Shown: positions 1 through 5,206, counted from the first letter of the stretch. The stretch is 5,206 nucleotides of DNA from CAZMVU01 sp964569295 (GCA_964569295.1 CAZMVU010000267.1:1-5206), one strand, 5' to 3'. Numbers and translations: made by a program. Notes: generated by a model from the letters alone, not told the origin.

Positions 1-69
1 CAGTCCCTTTTTTGCTTCACTTTTTCACCAACAGCGCGGTAGTACAAAAACTGCACCCTTTTCTATCAT

Positions 70-156
70 CTCTGTGAGGCTCTGTGACTCGGTGGTGAAA
101 TCTTCCTTTCTTCTTATCTTTGTGAACTACTTAGTGACCTTTGTGCCTTTGTGGTT
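70..156. repeat. Degenerate array of short CTYTGTG-like direct repeats
   Basis: CTCTGTGA occurs at 70-77 and again at 80-87. CTTTGTG occurs at 118-124, 139-145 and 147-153, with a one-mismatch unit CTTAGTG at 130-136. Read on the other strand, this gives the CACAAAGGCACAAAG and CACAGAG style of wording that is common in intergenic DNA of many environmental bacterial genomes and is often mis-annotated as small proteins. No protein-coding signal supports the short frame that crosses it. Positions 1-69 are AT-richer and show nothing I can name. The array lies upstream of the pyrF promoter and has no evident role in expression. The repeats are seen directly; their membership in a dispersed family is recalled knowledge and was not tested here. 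Confidence 0.6.
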
Positions 157-184
157 AATCCGGATTTCGTACGGCACGTTGGTT

Positions 185-197
185 GCGGCTGTGCCGC
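185..197. repeat. Small perfect GC hairpin in the pyrF upstream spacer
   Basis: GCGGC (185-189) and GCCGC (193-197) form a perfect 5-bp stem around the loop TGT. No T-run follows, so it is not a simple terminator for a gene to the left. It is followed by TTCGTGGTT at 208-216, a 9-mer that recurs exactly at 5180-5188 in the repeat at the other end of the window. Both spacers may therefore hold members of one palindromic repeat family. Confidence 0.4.
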
Positions 198-245
198 GCT
201 GGGTCCATTCGTGGTTGATTCTTCCCTTCTGTCCCCGCCCCCACA

Positions 246-274
246 TTGACACCGCCGCCCGTGCCCCGTAGGAT
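246..274 (+). promoter_or_regulatory. Predicted sigma70-type promoter of pyrFE
   Basis: A perfect -35 hexamer TTGACA (246-251) is followed after 17 bases by TAGGAT (269-274), a 4-of-6 match to the -10 consensus. Transcription would start near 281 and leave a leader of about 30 bases before the pyrF ATG at 312. That fits a simple, unattenuated start: no terminator-like hairpin lies between the promoter and the gene. The TTG inside the -35 box could formally serve as an upstream in-frame start for pyrF, but the promoter overlap argues against it. This is a pattern match only. Confidence 0.55.
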
Positions 275-311
275 TGCGCGCGGAGAGGAAGCCAACACAC
301 AGGAACAAACC

Positions 312-998
312 ATGCCGACCGAGCTTATCGCCGTTCTGGACGTCGACACCGAAGCCGAGGCTCTGACAATCGTCGAGGCCTGTGGACCGTGCGAATGGTT
401 CAAAATAGGCGCCCAGTTGTTCACACGATGCGGTCCGTCGGTCGTGAAGGCGGTGCAGGACCGGGGCAAGAAGGTTTTCCTGGACCTCAAGTACCACGAC
501 ATCCCGAACACCGTGGCGAGTGCGGCCAAGGCAGCGGCGGACCTGGGCGTAGGGTTGTTCACGGTCCACGCCTCGGGCGGCCGGCCCATGATCGAGGCGG
601 CACGGCGGTCAGTGGAAGGCAGCGGCACGCGCATCCTCGCGGTGACCGTGCTCACCAGCATGGACGCCGGCACCTTGCGCGACGACATCGGGATCGATGA
701 ACCGCCTGCAAAGGTCGTGCCCCGGTGGGCGGCGATGGCGGTCGAGGCCGGCGCCCACGGCATCGTGTGTTCCGCCCAGGAAATCGGGGCCGTGCGCGCG
801 GCCATCGGCGCCGGCGCCCTTGTGGTCACCCCCGGCATACGCCCGGCCTGGGCCAGCCCGGATGACCAGGCACGCATCATGACCCCGCAAGCCGCTGCCA
901 AGGCGGGCGCCAGCATGATCGTCGTGGGCCGCCCCATTCTCAAGCACCCCAACCCCGCCGAAGCGGTGGAAAAGATTATCGAGGAGTTACAGGCATGA
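312..998 (+). CDS. pyrF: Orotidine 5'-phosphate decarboxylase
   Basis: This cytosolic enzyme of 228 residues converts OMP to UMP, the last step of de novo pyrimidine synthesis. The fold is a TIM barrel. Family signatures are in order: the first-strand Asp in AVLDVD (residues 7-12, D10), the strand-2 Lys in WFKIG (K31), and the catalytic motif DLKYHDIPNT (58-67) with D58, K60 and D63. These are followed by VTVLTSMD (111-118), PGIRP (174-178) and the phosphate-binding VGRPI (205-209). The DIPNT form marks the common bacterial type rather than the actinobacterial-like type. The ATG at 312 was chosen because AGGAA (301-305) sits 6 bases upstream and the encoded N-terminus begins directly with the first barrel strand. 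An upstream TTG at 246 would add 22 residues with no family counterpart and lies inside the predicted -35 box. The stop overlaps the pyrE start by ATGA. Length and all key residues are normal. Confidence 0.97.
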   Translation: MPTELIAVLDVDTEAEALTIVEACGPCEWFKIGAQLFTRCGPSVVKAVQDRGKKVFLDLKYHDIPNTVASAAKAAADLGVGLFTVHASGGRPMIEAARRSVEGSGTRILAVTVLTSMDAGTLRDDIGIDEPPAKVVPRWAAMAVEAGAHGIVCSAQEIGAVRAAIGAGALVVTPGIRPAWASPDDQARIMTPQAAAKAGASMIVVGRPILKHPNPAEAVEKIIEELQA

Positions 999-1570
999 CC
1001 GGCGATGAGGTAATTCAGGTTTTTCGCGACTGCGGGGCATTGCTCGAAGGCCACTTCCTGTTCACCAGCGGCCGTCACGGCAGTGCCTTCTTGCAAGCGG
1101 CCCGCGTACTGCAATACCCCGAACACACGGACCGGCTCTGTGGCGCACTGGCGGACCAGTTCCGCGATGCCGGCGTCGAGCTGGTTGTTGGTCCGGCGAC
1201 CGGCGGCATTGTTTTGGCCTACGCCACCGCCCGGGCACTCGGCGCACGCGCGGCCTACACGGAGAAGAACGGCGACGGCGGCATGGCGCTCAAACGTGGT
1301 ATCCGCGTCGACCCGGGCGTCAAAGTGCTCGTGGTGGAGGATATCACGACCACAGGCGGGTCGGTGCAGAAATCCGTCGAACACCTGCAAAAGCGCGGCG
1401 CGGATGTGCGGGGCGTGGGCGTACTCATCGATCGCAGCGGCGGCACAGCCTCCTTCGATTGTCCGTTCGTGGCCCTCGCCCAGCTCAGCCTGGACAGTTG
1501 GGCGCCGGCGTCGTGTCCCTTGTGCGCCTCTGGCGCGAAACTCATCGAACCCGACGACCTGTCAGGCTGA
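995..1570 (+). CDS. pyrE: Orotate phosphoribosyltransferase, Thermus-type
   Basis: This enzyme of 191 residues joins orotate to PRPP to give OMP and pyrophosphate, the step just before PyrF. The PRPP-binding signature VLVVEDITTTGGS spans residues 111-123, with the acidic pair E115-D116 and the TTTGG loop. The N-terminal GALLEGHFLFTSG segment (14-26), the flexible-loop region with K91 and the basic LKRG (99-102), and the C-terminal CPLC (174-177) match my memory of the Thermus-type subfamily, which differs from the longer E. coli form. The start is set by the ATGA overlap with the pyrF stop and by a GAGGAG ribosome-binding site at 981-986. Translation is probably coupled to pyrF. The CPLC pair near the C-terminus could bind a metal or be structural; its role is unknown to me. 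No truncation is seen. Confidence 0.95.
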   Translation: MTGDEVIQVFRDCGALLEGHFLFTSGRHGSAFLQAARVLQYPEHTDRLCGALADQFRDAGVELVVGPATGGIVLAYATARALGARAAYTEKNGDGGMALKRGIRVDPGVKVLVVEDITTTGGSVQKSVEHLQKRGADVRGVGVLIDRSGGTASFDCPFVALAQLSLDSWAPASCPLCASGAKLIEPDDLSG

Positions 1571-1888
1571 CACGCCACACAGAGGCGGCCCGCAACTTCT
1601 TCTAAGGGCGATTGCGGATGTCCGCCGCGAGTACCCCCATTCACCTTGACTTTCCCGGTAGTGTAACGGTAGCCTTGGAACCGTTGCGGAGCTCGGCTTT
1701 CGTATGCATTTCTTGCCGGGATGGCTGCCAGGGTTGTCCCGGCTTGGAACTCTGAACTGAAGGCGGATTCAGGCAGGACGCGTGTGGGAATGCCGCGTGG
1801 GCAGCTTCTGCTTGGTGGCGCCCGAGGGGCTGCGCCAGGTCGACTGGCCCAGGATACGGCAACCCGCACGGCAGGAGAATTCACCGGC
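1571..1888 (+). other. 318-base gap between pyrE and the GH4-like gene
   Basis: I see no convincing gene here. The GH4 reading frame is open back to an ATG at 1721, but those 56 extra residues do not resemble the GH4 N-terminus, lack a ribosome-binding site and precede the Rossmann start. Contents: a short GCGGA/TCCGC inverted repeat (1614-1618 with 1621-1625, 2-base loop) without a T-run; a weak promoter-like pair, TTGACT at 1646-1651 and TAGCCT at 1670-1675 with an 18-base spacer; a tRNA D-arm-like string at 1658-1673 with no complete tRNA around it; and the hairpin at 1715-1743. If the weak promoter is real, the GH4 mRNA would carry a leader of roughly 200 bases. Confidence 0.5.
1715..1743 (+). 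repeat. 29-base imperfect hairpin in the GH4 leader
   Basis: GCCGGGA (1715-1721) and TCCCGGC (1737-1743) are perfect 7-bp inverted arms. In RNA the stem can extend inward through G-U pairs (1722-1736, 1723-1735, 1724-1734), a C-G pair (1725-1733) and one more U-G pair, leaving a loop of about 5 bases. A second TCCCGG at 1653-1658 could pair with the same CCGGGA (1716-1721), so two mutually exclusive folds are possible. No T-run follows, so this is not a standard terminator. A regulatory role is inference; it could equally be part of a dispersed repeat. Confidence 0.4.
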
Positions 1889-3136
1889 ATGATCGACCGG
1901 ATTGCTATCCTCGGCGGGAGCAGCGTGTACATCCCCGAATTCATCATGTCTGCCATTTCCCGCAACCTGCAAGTCCGGGAGATCGTCCTTTACGCGCCCG
2001 CCGGCCGCAAACTGGAAATCGTGACGGCCTTTTGCCAGCGCTTGATTCGCAAGAGTGGATTCCCCACGCAGATTACGCCCGCCTCGGATATCACGGAGGC
2101 CGTGACCGGCGCCAAGTATGTATTGAACCATGTGCGTATCGGAGGGATGCGCGCACGCACACGGGATGAACGCATCCCACCGAAATTCAGCATGCTCGGT
2201 CACGAAACGCTGGGCGCCGGCGGTATTGCGAATGCATTGCGCACGCTGCCGGTCGTACTCGATCATGCCAGCAAGGTCCAGGAGGTAAACCCGGACTGCA
2301 CCTTCATCAATCTCACGAATCCGATGGGCATCGTGATGGAGGCACTGATCAAGTATTCGAAGCTCAATGCCGTCGGCGTCACCGATCTGCCCAACAACTA
2401 CCTGCAGCGCGTCGCCCGGCTTATGAATACCGCCCCCGAGAATGTCGTCTTGGATTACATGGGCCTGAATCACCTCGGCTGGATTCAGGATTTGAAGATC
2501 GATGGGCGGAGCCACATGACCGCGTTGCTTGAACTGCTCGAGCAACATCAGGAAGATGGGTTCGATTATGAATTGATCGAGTTGTTCCGCATGATTCCCA
2601 CGCGTAATACCGGAACCTACTTCCACCGTGCAGAGATTTTGAAGAAACAGAAGGCCGCTTCGCGCTTCCGTGCGGAGGTGTTGCACGAGGCGGAAAAACA
2701 GATACTCAAGCTCTATGAAGACAAGCGCCTCACGGAGATACCGGAACTCACGCGCGAACGCAACGCCATCTGGTATGATCAGACCATCGTGCCCCTCATA
2801 GCGGCTTTCGAGAACCAAACGGAACACGATATCATCGTGTGCATGAAGAACGGTAAGTGCATTCGCGACCTGCCGGAAGACAGCAGTGTCGAGGTGCCTG
2901 CCGCTGTAAGTAAGAAAGGTATTTCGCCGCGCAAGGTCGGCAACAGCCCGCGCTTTCTGAAGGGGTTGTACCTTGCAGCGAAAGAAAGCGATCGCCTCAC
3001 GGTAGAGGCGGTGCGCCACAAATCGTACGAATACGCGCTCCAGGCCCTCGTCATCAACCCCTTTGTTCCCTCGTACGAAGCGGCCAAAAGCTTCCTTGAA
3101 CGCGTAATTAAAGACGAGAAACACGAGTTGCACTAG
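1889..3136 (+). CDS. Glycoside hydrolase family 4-like NAD-dependent enzyme
   Basis: This protein of 415 residues has the GH4 layout. GH4 enzymes use NAD and a divalent metal to cleave alpha- or beta-glycosides by a redox-elimination mechanism. The N-terminal Rossmann segment IAILGGSSVYIPE (5-17) resembles 6-phospho-beta-glucosidases. VRIGGMRARTRDERIP (82-97), GHETLGAGG (104-112) and INLTNP (140-145) follow family positions, with H105 where GQET is usual. NHLGW (194-198) supplies the metal-binding His (H195). The C-terminal NGKCIRDLPEDSSVEVPA (321-338) and NPFV (390-393) are family-like. At the position of the metal-binding Cys (CN-V-P or CDMP motifs) this protein has T165 in VTDLPN. T165 and H195 are 30 residues apart, as in characterised enzymes. 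Y244 is a candidate catalytic Tyr. The ATG at 1889 was chosen because AGGAG (1873-1877) lies 11 bases upstream and the Rossmann strand begins at once. No signal peptide is seen, so it is likely cytosolic. Substrate and activity are unknown. Confidence 0.85.
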   Translation: MIDRIAILGGSSVYIPEFIMSAISRNLQVREIVLYAPAGRKLEIVTAFCQRLIRKSGFPTQITPASDITEAVTGAKYVLNHVRIGGMRARTRDERIPPKFSMLGHETLGAGGIANALRTLPVVLDHASKVQEVNPDCTFINLTNPMGIVMEALIKYSKLNAVGVTDLPNNYLQRVARLMNTAPENVVLDYMGLNHLGWIQDLKIDGRSHMTALLELLEQHQEDGFDYELIELFRMIPTRNTGTYFHRAEILKKQKAASRFRAEVLHEAEKQILKLYEDKRLTEIPELTRERNAIWYDQTIVPLIAAFENQTEHDIIVCMKNGKCIRDLPEDSSVEVPAAVSKKGISPRKVGNSPRFLKGLYLAAKESDRLTVEAVRHKSYEYALQALVINPFVPSYEAAKSFLERVIKDEKHELH

Positions 3137-3199
3137 ATGAACCCGCCTGAAAATCGGGCACCGTGCCGGTCATCTTGCAGTAAGGAAAGGGTGATACAG

Positions 3200-4615
3200 A
3201 TGCGCAAGCTTATGCTGGTGGGCGTGGCCGCCATGTTGACGACCACCATGGCCCTGGGCCAATCCGTGAAAGTGGTGCCAGGTGACCTGTCGTTGCAGCA
3301 ATTGGTGGATTCGGACCACCTGGTGTCCATCGTCGTCAAACCCGCGAACAATGAAGCGGTTATCCCGAATCTCCGTATCGTGGAAGTACGGGACGAACTG
3401 ATCGTGGCCATGGAAGACAACGGGAAACAACACTGGCTTCCCTGCGACTCCGTGAAAGAGGTGCGTGTGCAGGAACAAGAGGTCGAGCCGCGCACCTACG
3501 ATCCGCCCCAAGTGCTCACCGGACAACAAAAGCAAATTCTACAACGCGCGATCGACCGGGCGGGACAGATTTTCCGTGAGTCGCAGCAGAATCAACCTTT
3601 GCGGATAGGCGCAGCCACCATTCTCACCCTTTACGGGAACGAGGAAGCCCGGGTCTATTTGCTGAAGCTTGCCCGCAGCAACGATGTCGAGACGGAGCTG
3701 GATGCCACACTGAGCCTGTATCTTGCGGGCGATCCCGCCGCCAGGCCCGAAGCCCCGTATCCCGTCGATGCGGTGCCCGAAAGCGGTACGGCAGACGCCG
3801 AACAGCGCCGCCCGCTCCTGCCCCGGCTCGTCAACCGCGGACTCGATCATAGCAGCCGCACGGTGCGTGGCAAAGCGGCCGTACTCGCGGGACTCACAGA
3901 AATCAAAGAGACGGAGTCAACGCTGCTGCAACAGGCAGACGACCGTATCCCCGAATTGAGTGTTCCGGCCGCCAAGGCCTTGGCGAATATGGGCTCACGC
4001 CAGGTCATACCGCGCCTGCTCGAATTGCTTATGCAGCAGAGTCCCGAGAAGGGCGAAGCCGCCATATACGGCCTGAAGCGGCTGGGCGATGAGGAGACGG
4101 CGCGCAAGGTCAAAGATCTCCTGTCCGCCGCCACGGGCATGGTCCGGTTGCGCATTGCGCGCGTGCTCTTCGCGCTCGGCGAACCCGAAGGGCGCCAGCT
4201 CCTGGAAGACATCATGACCGATGTACCCACCATCGAGCACATGGCGGCGCTTCCGCTCGCGCGAAGCGGCGACTGGAACGCCGTGCAGTTTCTGCGCCGG
4301 CGCCTGGAACGGCGTGAAAACCCGACCGCAGAGAACCTGCGTTTCCGCGCCAAGGCCGCGGGCGCCATGTTCAAGGGCGACGATCCCAACGGCGCTGAGC
4401 GGCTCTCCGCCATGCTGCGCAACGATGAAACCGAAATCGTGCAATACGTGTGCGAAGTCATAACAGAGCTCGGGCGCACCAATCTGCTCACTACCGTGCA
4501 GCCCCCCCTGGAAAGCAGCGACACCGAGGTGGCGTTGAGCGCGTGTAAAGCCGCGGCCGCCCTGGCCAATTCGGAATTCCAGGCGCGCCTTGTACAGTAC
4601 CGCCAATCCCGGTAA
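3200..4615 (+). CDS. Secreted HEAT-repeat protein
   Basis: The protein has 471 residues. Residues 1-20 form a signal peptide: basic MRK, a hydrophobic core to about 18, and an A-L-G cleavage site before Q21. No lipobox Cys follows, so it is likely periplasmic or secreted. Residues 22-95 look beta-rich and include LRIVEVRDELIVAMEDNGK (58-76), like a small SH3- or Sm-like barrel. From about 107 to the end, alternating amphipathic helices fit HEAT/PBS-lyase-type repeats, for example SVPAAKALANMG (254-265), VRLRIARVLFALGE (315-328) and EVALSACKAAAALAN (443-457). A charged, Pro-rich insert (177-204) interrupts the repeats. Such solenoids usually bind proteins, and I see no catalytic motif. The ATG at 3200 gives the signal peptide, with AAGGAAAGG at 3182-3190 upstream. 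GTG 3191 is a close alternative, adding only three residues. The gene lies 63 bases after the GH4-like gene, so co-transcription is plausible. Partner and function are unknown. Confidence 0.85.
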   Translation: MRKLMLVGVAAMLTTTMALGQSVKVVPGDLSLQQLVDSDHLVSIVVKPANNEAVIPNLRIVEVRDELIVAMEDNGKQHWLPCDSVKEVRVQEQEVEPRTYDPPQVLTGQQKQILQRAIDRAGQIFRESQQNQPLRIGAATILTLYGNEEARVYLLKLARSNDVETELDATLSLYLAGDPAARPEAPYPVDAVPESGTADAEQRRPLLPRLVNRGLDHSSRTVRGKAAVLAGLTEIKETESTLLQQADDRIPELSVPAAKALANMGSRQVIPRLLELLMQQSPEKGEAAIYGLKRLGDEETARKVKDLLSAATGMVRLRIARVLFALGEPEGRQLLEDIMTDVPTIEHMAALPLARSGDWNAVQFLRRRLERRENPTAENLRFRAKAAGAMFKGDDPNGAERLSAMLRNDETEIVQYVCEVITELGRTNLLTTVQPPLESSDTEVALSACKAAAALANSEFQARLVQYRQSR

Positions 4616-4620
4616 CTCCC

Positions 4621-4722
4621 GTGCGTATACCTGGTGTCATTATCGCAGGCGGCATGCGCAAGCGGGAAAACCACCGCGGATGCATGCCGCCCGCCAACGG
4701 AAAACGGCCGTACTCCTTATGA
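4621..4722 (+). CDS. Possible small leader ORF before acylphosphatase
   Basis: An open frame of 33 residues runs from GTG at 4621 to TGA at 4720-4722, with an internal ATG at 4654 giving 22 residues. It begins VRIPGVIIAGGMRK and ends KRPYSL, and is basic. Its stop overlaps the acylphosphatase ATG as ATGA, the same arrangement as pyrF-pyrE. An AGGCGG at 4647-4652 lies very close to the ATG at 4654 and is a poor ribosome-binding site for it. VIIAGG recalls the N-terminus of nucleotidyltransferases of the MobA type, but the frame is far too short and lacks the following motif, so I do not claim homology. It could be chance, or a translated leader that couples ribosomes onto the acylphosphatase, which lacks its own clear Shine-Dalgarno sequence. 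Confidence 0.25.
   Translation: MRIPGVIIAGGMRKRENHRGCMPPANGKRPYSL
4648..4691 (+). repeat. Perfect 10-bp inverted repeat before acylphosphatase
   Basis: GGCGGCATGC (4648-4657) and GCATGCCGCC (4682-4691) are exact reverse complements separated by 24 bases. Inside the loop, GCGG (4662-4665) and CCGC (4674-4677) can form a nested 4-bp stem. No T-run follows the right arm, so a Rho-independent terminator is unlikely. It lies between the HEAT-repeat stop and the acylphosphatase start, ending 27 bases before that ATG. It could be an mRNA structure affecting translation, a processing site or a protein-binding palindrome. Confidence 0.6.
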
Positions 4723-4994
4723 CCCATCGACTCCATGTGATCCTATCCGGCCGCGTGCAGGGCGTTGGATTCCGGTACACCACCTCGAACCAAGCCCGTA
4801 GCCTCGGACTGGCTGGCTGGGTGCGCAACCTCAGCGATGGCCGCGTGGAAGCGGTGTTCGAGGGCGACCGCGCTAACCTCGAGAAAATGCTTGCATGGTG
4901 TCAGCAGGGAACGGCCATGGCCCAGGTGCGTGATGTCGACACCCACTGGGAAGAAGGTAAACCGCAGCACACACAGTTTCGCGTCGTTCATTAG
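4719..4994 (+). CDS. acyP: Acylphosphatase
   Basis: This 91-residue protein is a normal full-length acylphosphatase, a small cytosolic ferredoxin-like fold enzyme that hydrolyses acyl phosphates such as acetyl phosphate or 1,3-bisphosphoglycerate. The signature GRVQGVGFR (11-19) contains the phosphate-binding loop and catalytic R19. GWVRNLSDGRVE (33-44) supplies the catalytic N37. The C-terminal beta strand (TQFRVV, just before the final His) closes the sheet. The ATG at 4719 places the first strand (LHVILSG) at residues 5-11 as usual. An in-frame ATG at 4680 would add 13 residues without family support. No good Shine-Dalgarno sequence precedes 4719, and the start overlaps the stop of a small upstream frame. 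It follows the HEAT-repeat gene by 103 bases and may share its transcript. The physiological role of bacterial acylphosphatases is poorly defined, and the neighbours do not clarify it. Confidence 0.95.
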   Translation: MTHRLHVILSGRVQGVGFRYTTSNQARSLGLAGWVRNLSDGRVEAVFEGDRANLEKMLAWCQQGTAMAQVRDVDTHWEEGKPQHTQFRVVH

Positions 4995-4997
4995 TGT

Positions 4998-5012
4998 CCG
5001 TTACGGTTTTTT
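4998..5012 (+). terminator. Weak terminator-like hairpin with T-run after acyP
   Basis: CCG (4998-5000) and CGG (5004-5006) can pair around TTA, directly followed by six T residues (5007-5012). The position, four bases after the acylphosphatase stop, suits a Rho-independent terminator. The stem is only 3 bp (a fourth T-A pair would leave a one-base loop), so it is too weak to be convincing. The next hairpin, at 5024-5038, has no T-run. Confidence 0.25.
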
Positions 5013-5020
5013 AAGGCACC

Positions 5021-5094
5021 AACGTGGGCCTTACCCACAACCCAGGGATGGGAAGACGGGTTACGTGTTTGGTGGTTCGGGGCGGCTTGTGATT
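5021..5094. repeat. Palindromic repeat, copy 1
   Basis: This is the first copy of a two-copy direct repeat. Its left block (5021-5044) holds a hairpin, GTGGG (5024-5028) with CCCAC (5034-5038), and then AACCCA. Its right block (5072-5094) matches 5183-5205 at 20 of 23 positions. The middle (5045-5071) is not clearly conserved. No coding signal is seen here: the frame of the acylphosphatase has ended and the short frame crossing the region is a chance extension. Confidence 0.65.
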
Positions 5095-5124
5095 GGCCCG
5101 AAGTTCCAGACATCTGACTAGCCT

Positions 5125-5206
5125 AACGTGGGCTGCGCCCACAACCCAAGCATCGAATGGCGTGTTCCCCGGTTGTTGGTTCGTGGTTCAGGACGGCTTG
5201 GGATTT
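5125..5206. repeat. Palindromic repeat, copy 2, cut by window end
   Basis: This second copy starts 104 bases after copy 1. Its left block (5125-5148) matches 5021-5044 at 20 of 24 positions, and all four differences fall together in the hairpin loop and its edge (5134-5137). The hairpin here is stronger: GTGGGC (5128-5133) pairs with GCCCAC (5137-5142) around TGC. The right block reaches 5205, and the copy may continue beyond the window. The offset grows to 111 by the right block, so a small insertion separates the copies. Confidence 0.65.

Noticed and set aside
74..271. Short open frame of 65 codons on the plus strand before pyrF
   Set aside because: It runs through the degenerate CTTTGTG repeat array and the predicted promoter; the translation is a product of the repeats.
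155..1390. Long open frame (411 codons) on the minus strand across pyrF and part of pyrE
   Set aside because: It is antisense to two clear enzymes with intact catalytic motifs. GC-rich genes with G/C third positions commonly leave such open shadows; its translation is low-complexity Ala/Arg/Gly/Thr-rich.
1614..1625. GCGGA-TG-TCCGC inverted repeat after pyrE as a terminator
   Set aside because: The loop is too small for the full stem and no T-run follows.
1651..1721. tRNA-like string: GGTAGTGTAACGGTAGC resembles a tRNA D-arm, and TCCCGG (1653-1658) could pair with CCGGGA (1716-1721) as an acceptor stem
   Set aside because: No T-arm (GGTTCGAATCC-like) precedes the putative 3' acceptor strand and no anticodon stem can be formed, so it is not a tRNA gene.
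1721..1888. N-terminal extension of the GH4-like protein from the ATG at 1721
   Set aside because: The 56 extra residues have no GH4 counterpart and no ribosome-binding site, whereas 1889 has AGGAG upstream and starts at the Rossmann strand.
1769..3133. Long open frame (454 codons) on the minus strand across the GH4-like gene
   Set aside because: It mirrors the GH4 gene almost exactly, and no family motif is recognisable in its translation.
5019..5206. CRISPR array at the right end
   Set aside because: There are only two imperfect copies about 104 bases apart, with divergent middles, and no cas gene is visible.

Overview
The window looks like a chromosomal segment from a GC-rich, uncultivated-type bacterium. 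Five well-supported genes all lie on the + strand. Several features together suggest a lineage in or near the Planctomycetota/Verrucomicrobiota/Hydrogenedentota neighbourhood: a secreted HEAT-repeat protein, a Thermus-type orotate phosphoribosyltransferase, a divergent GH4-family protein, and intergenic spacers full of short degenerate repeats. This placement is inference, because no marker gene is present.

Layout. Positions 1-311 are non-coding: a degenerate array of short CTTTGTG/CTCTGTG units, a small GC hairpin, then a good sigma70-type promoter (246-274). That promoter reads into a two-gene pyrimidine operon. pyrF (312-998, orotidine-5'-phosphate decarboxylase) and pyrE (995-1570, orotate phosphoribosyltransferase) overlap by ATGA and encode the last two steps of UMP synthesis. 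A 318-base gap (1571-1888) without a convincing gene holds a 29-base imperfect hairpin. It is followed by a GH4/NAD-Rossmann glycosidase-like gene (1889-3136), a secreted HEAT-repeat protein (3200-4615) and an acylphosphatase (4719-4994). The gaps between these three genes are short (63 and 103 bases), so they may be co-transcribed. The 103-base gap contains a perfect 10-bp inverted repeat and a small open frame that ends in an ATGA overlap with the acylphosphatase start. After the acylphosphatase come a weak terminator-like hairpin plus T-run, then two copies of a roughly 80-base palindrome-containing repeat that runs to the window edge.

How it works together. pyrF and pyrE form a clear functional unit: PyrE makes OMP from orotate and PRPP, and PyrF decarboxylates it to UMP. 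The three downstream genes have no obvious shared pathway. The GH4-like protein keeps the family's NAD fold and the metal-binding His, but has Thr where characterised members have the metal-binding Cys. Its DNA also looks less GC-rich than its neighbours. It is the most biologically unusual gene here. I see no CRISPR array, transposase, tRNA, rRNA, phage gene or defence system.
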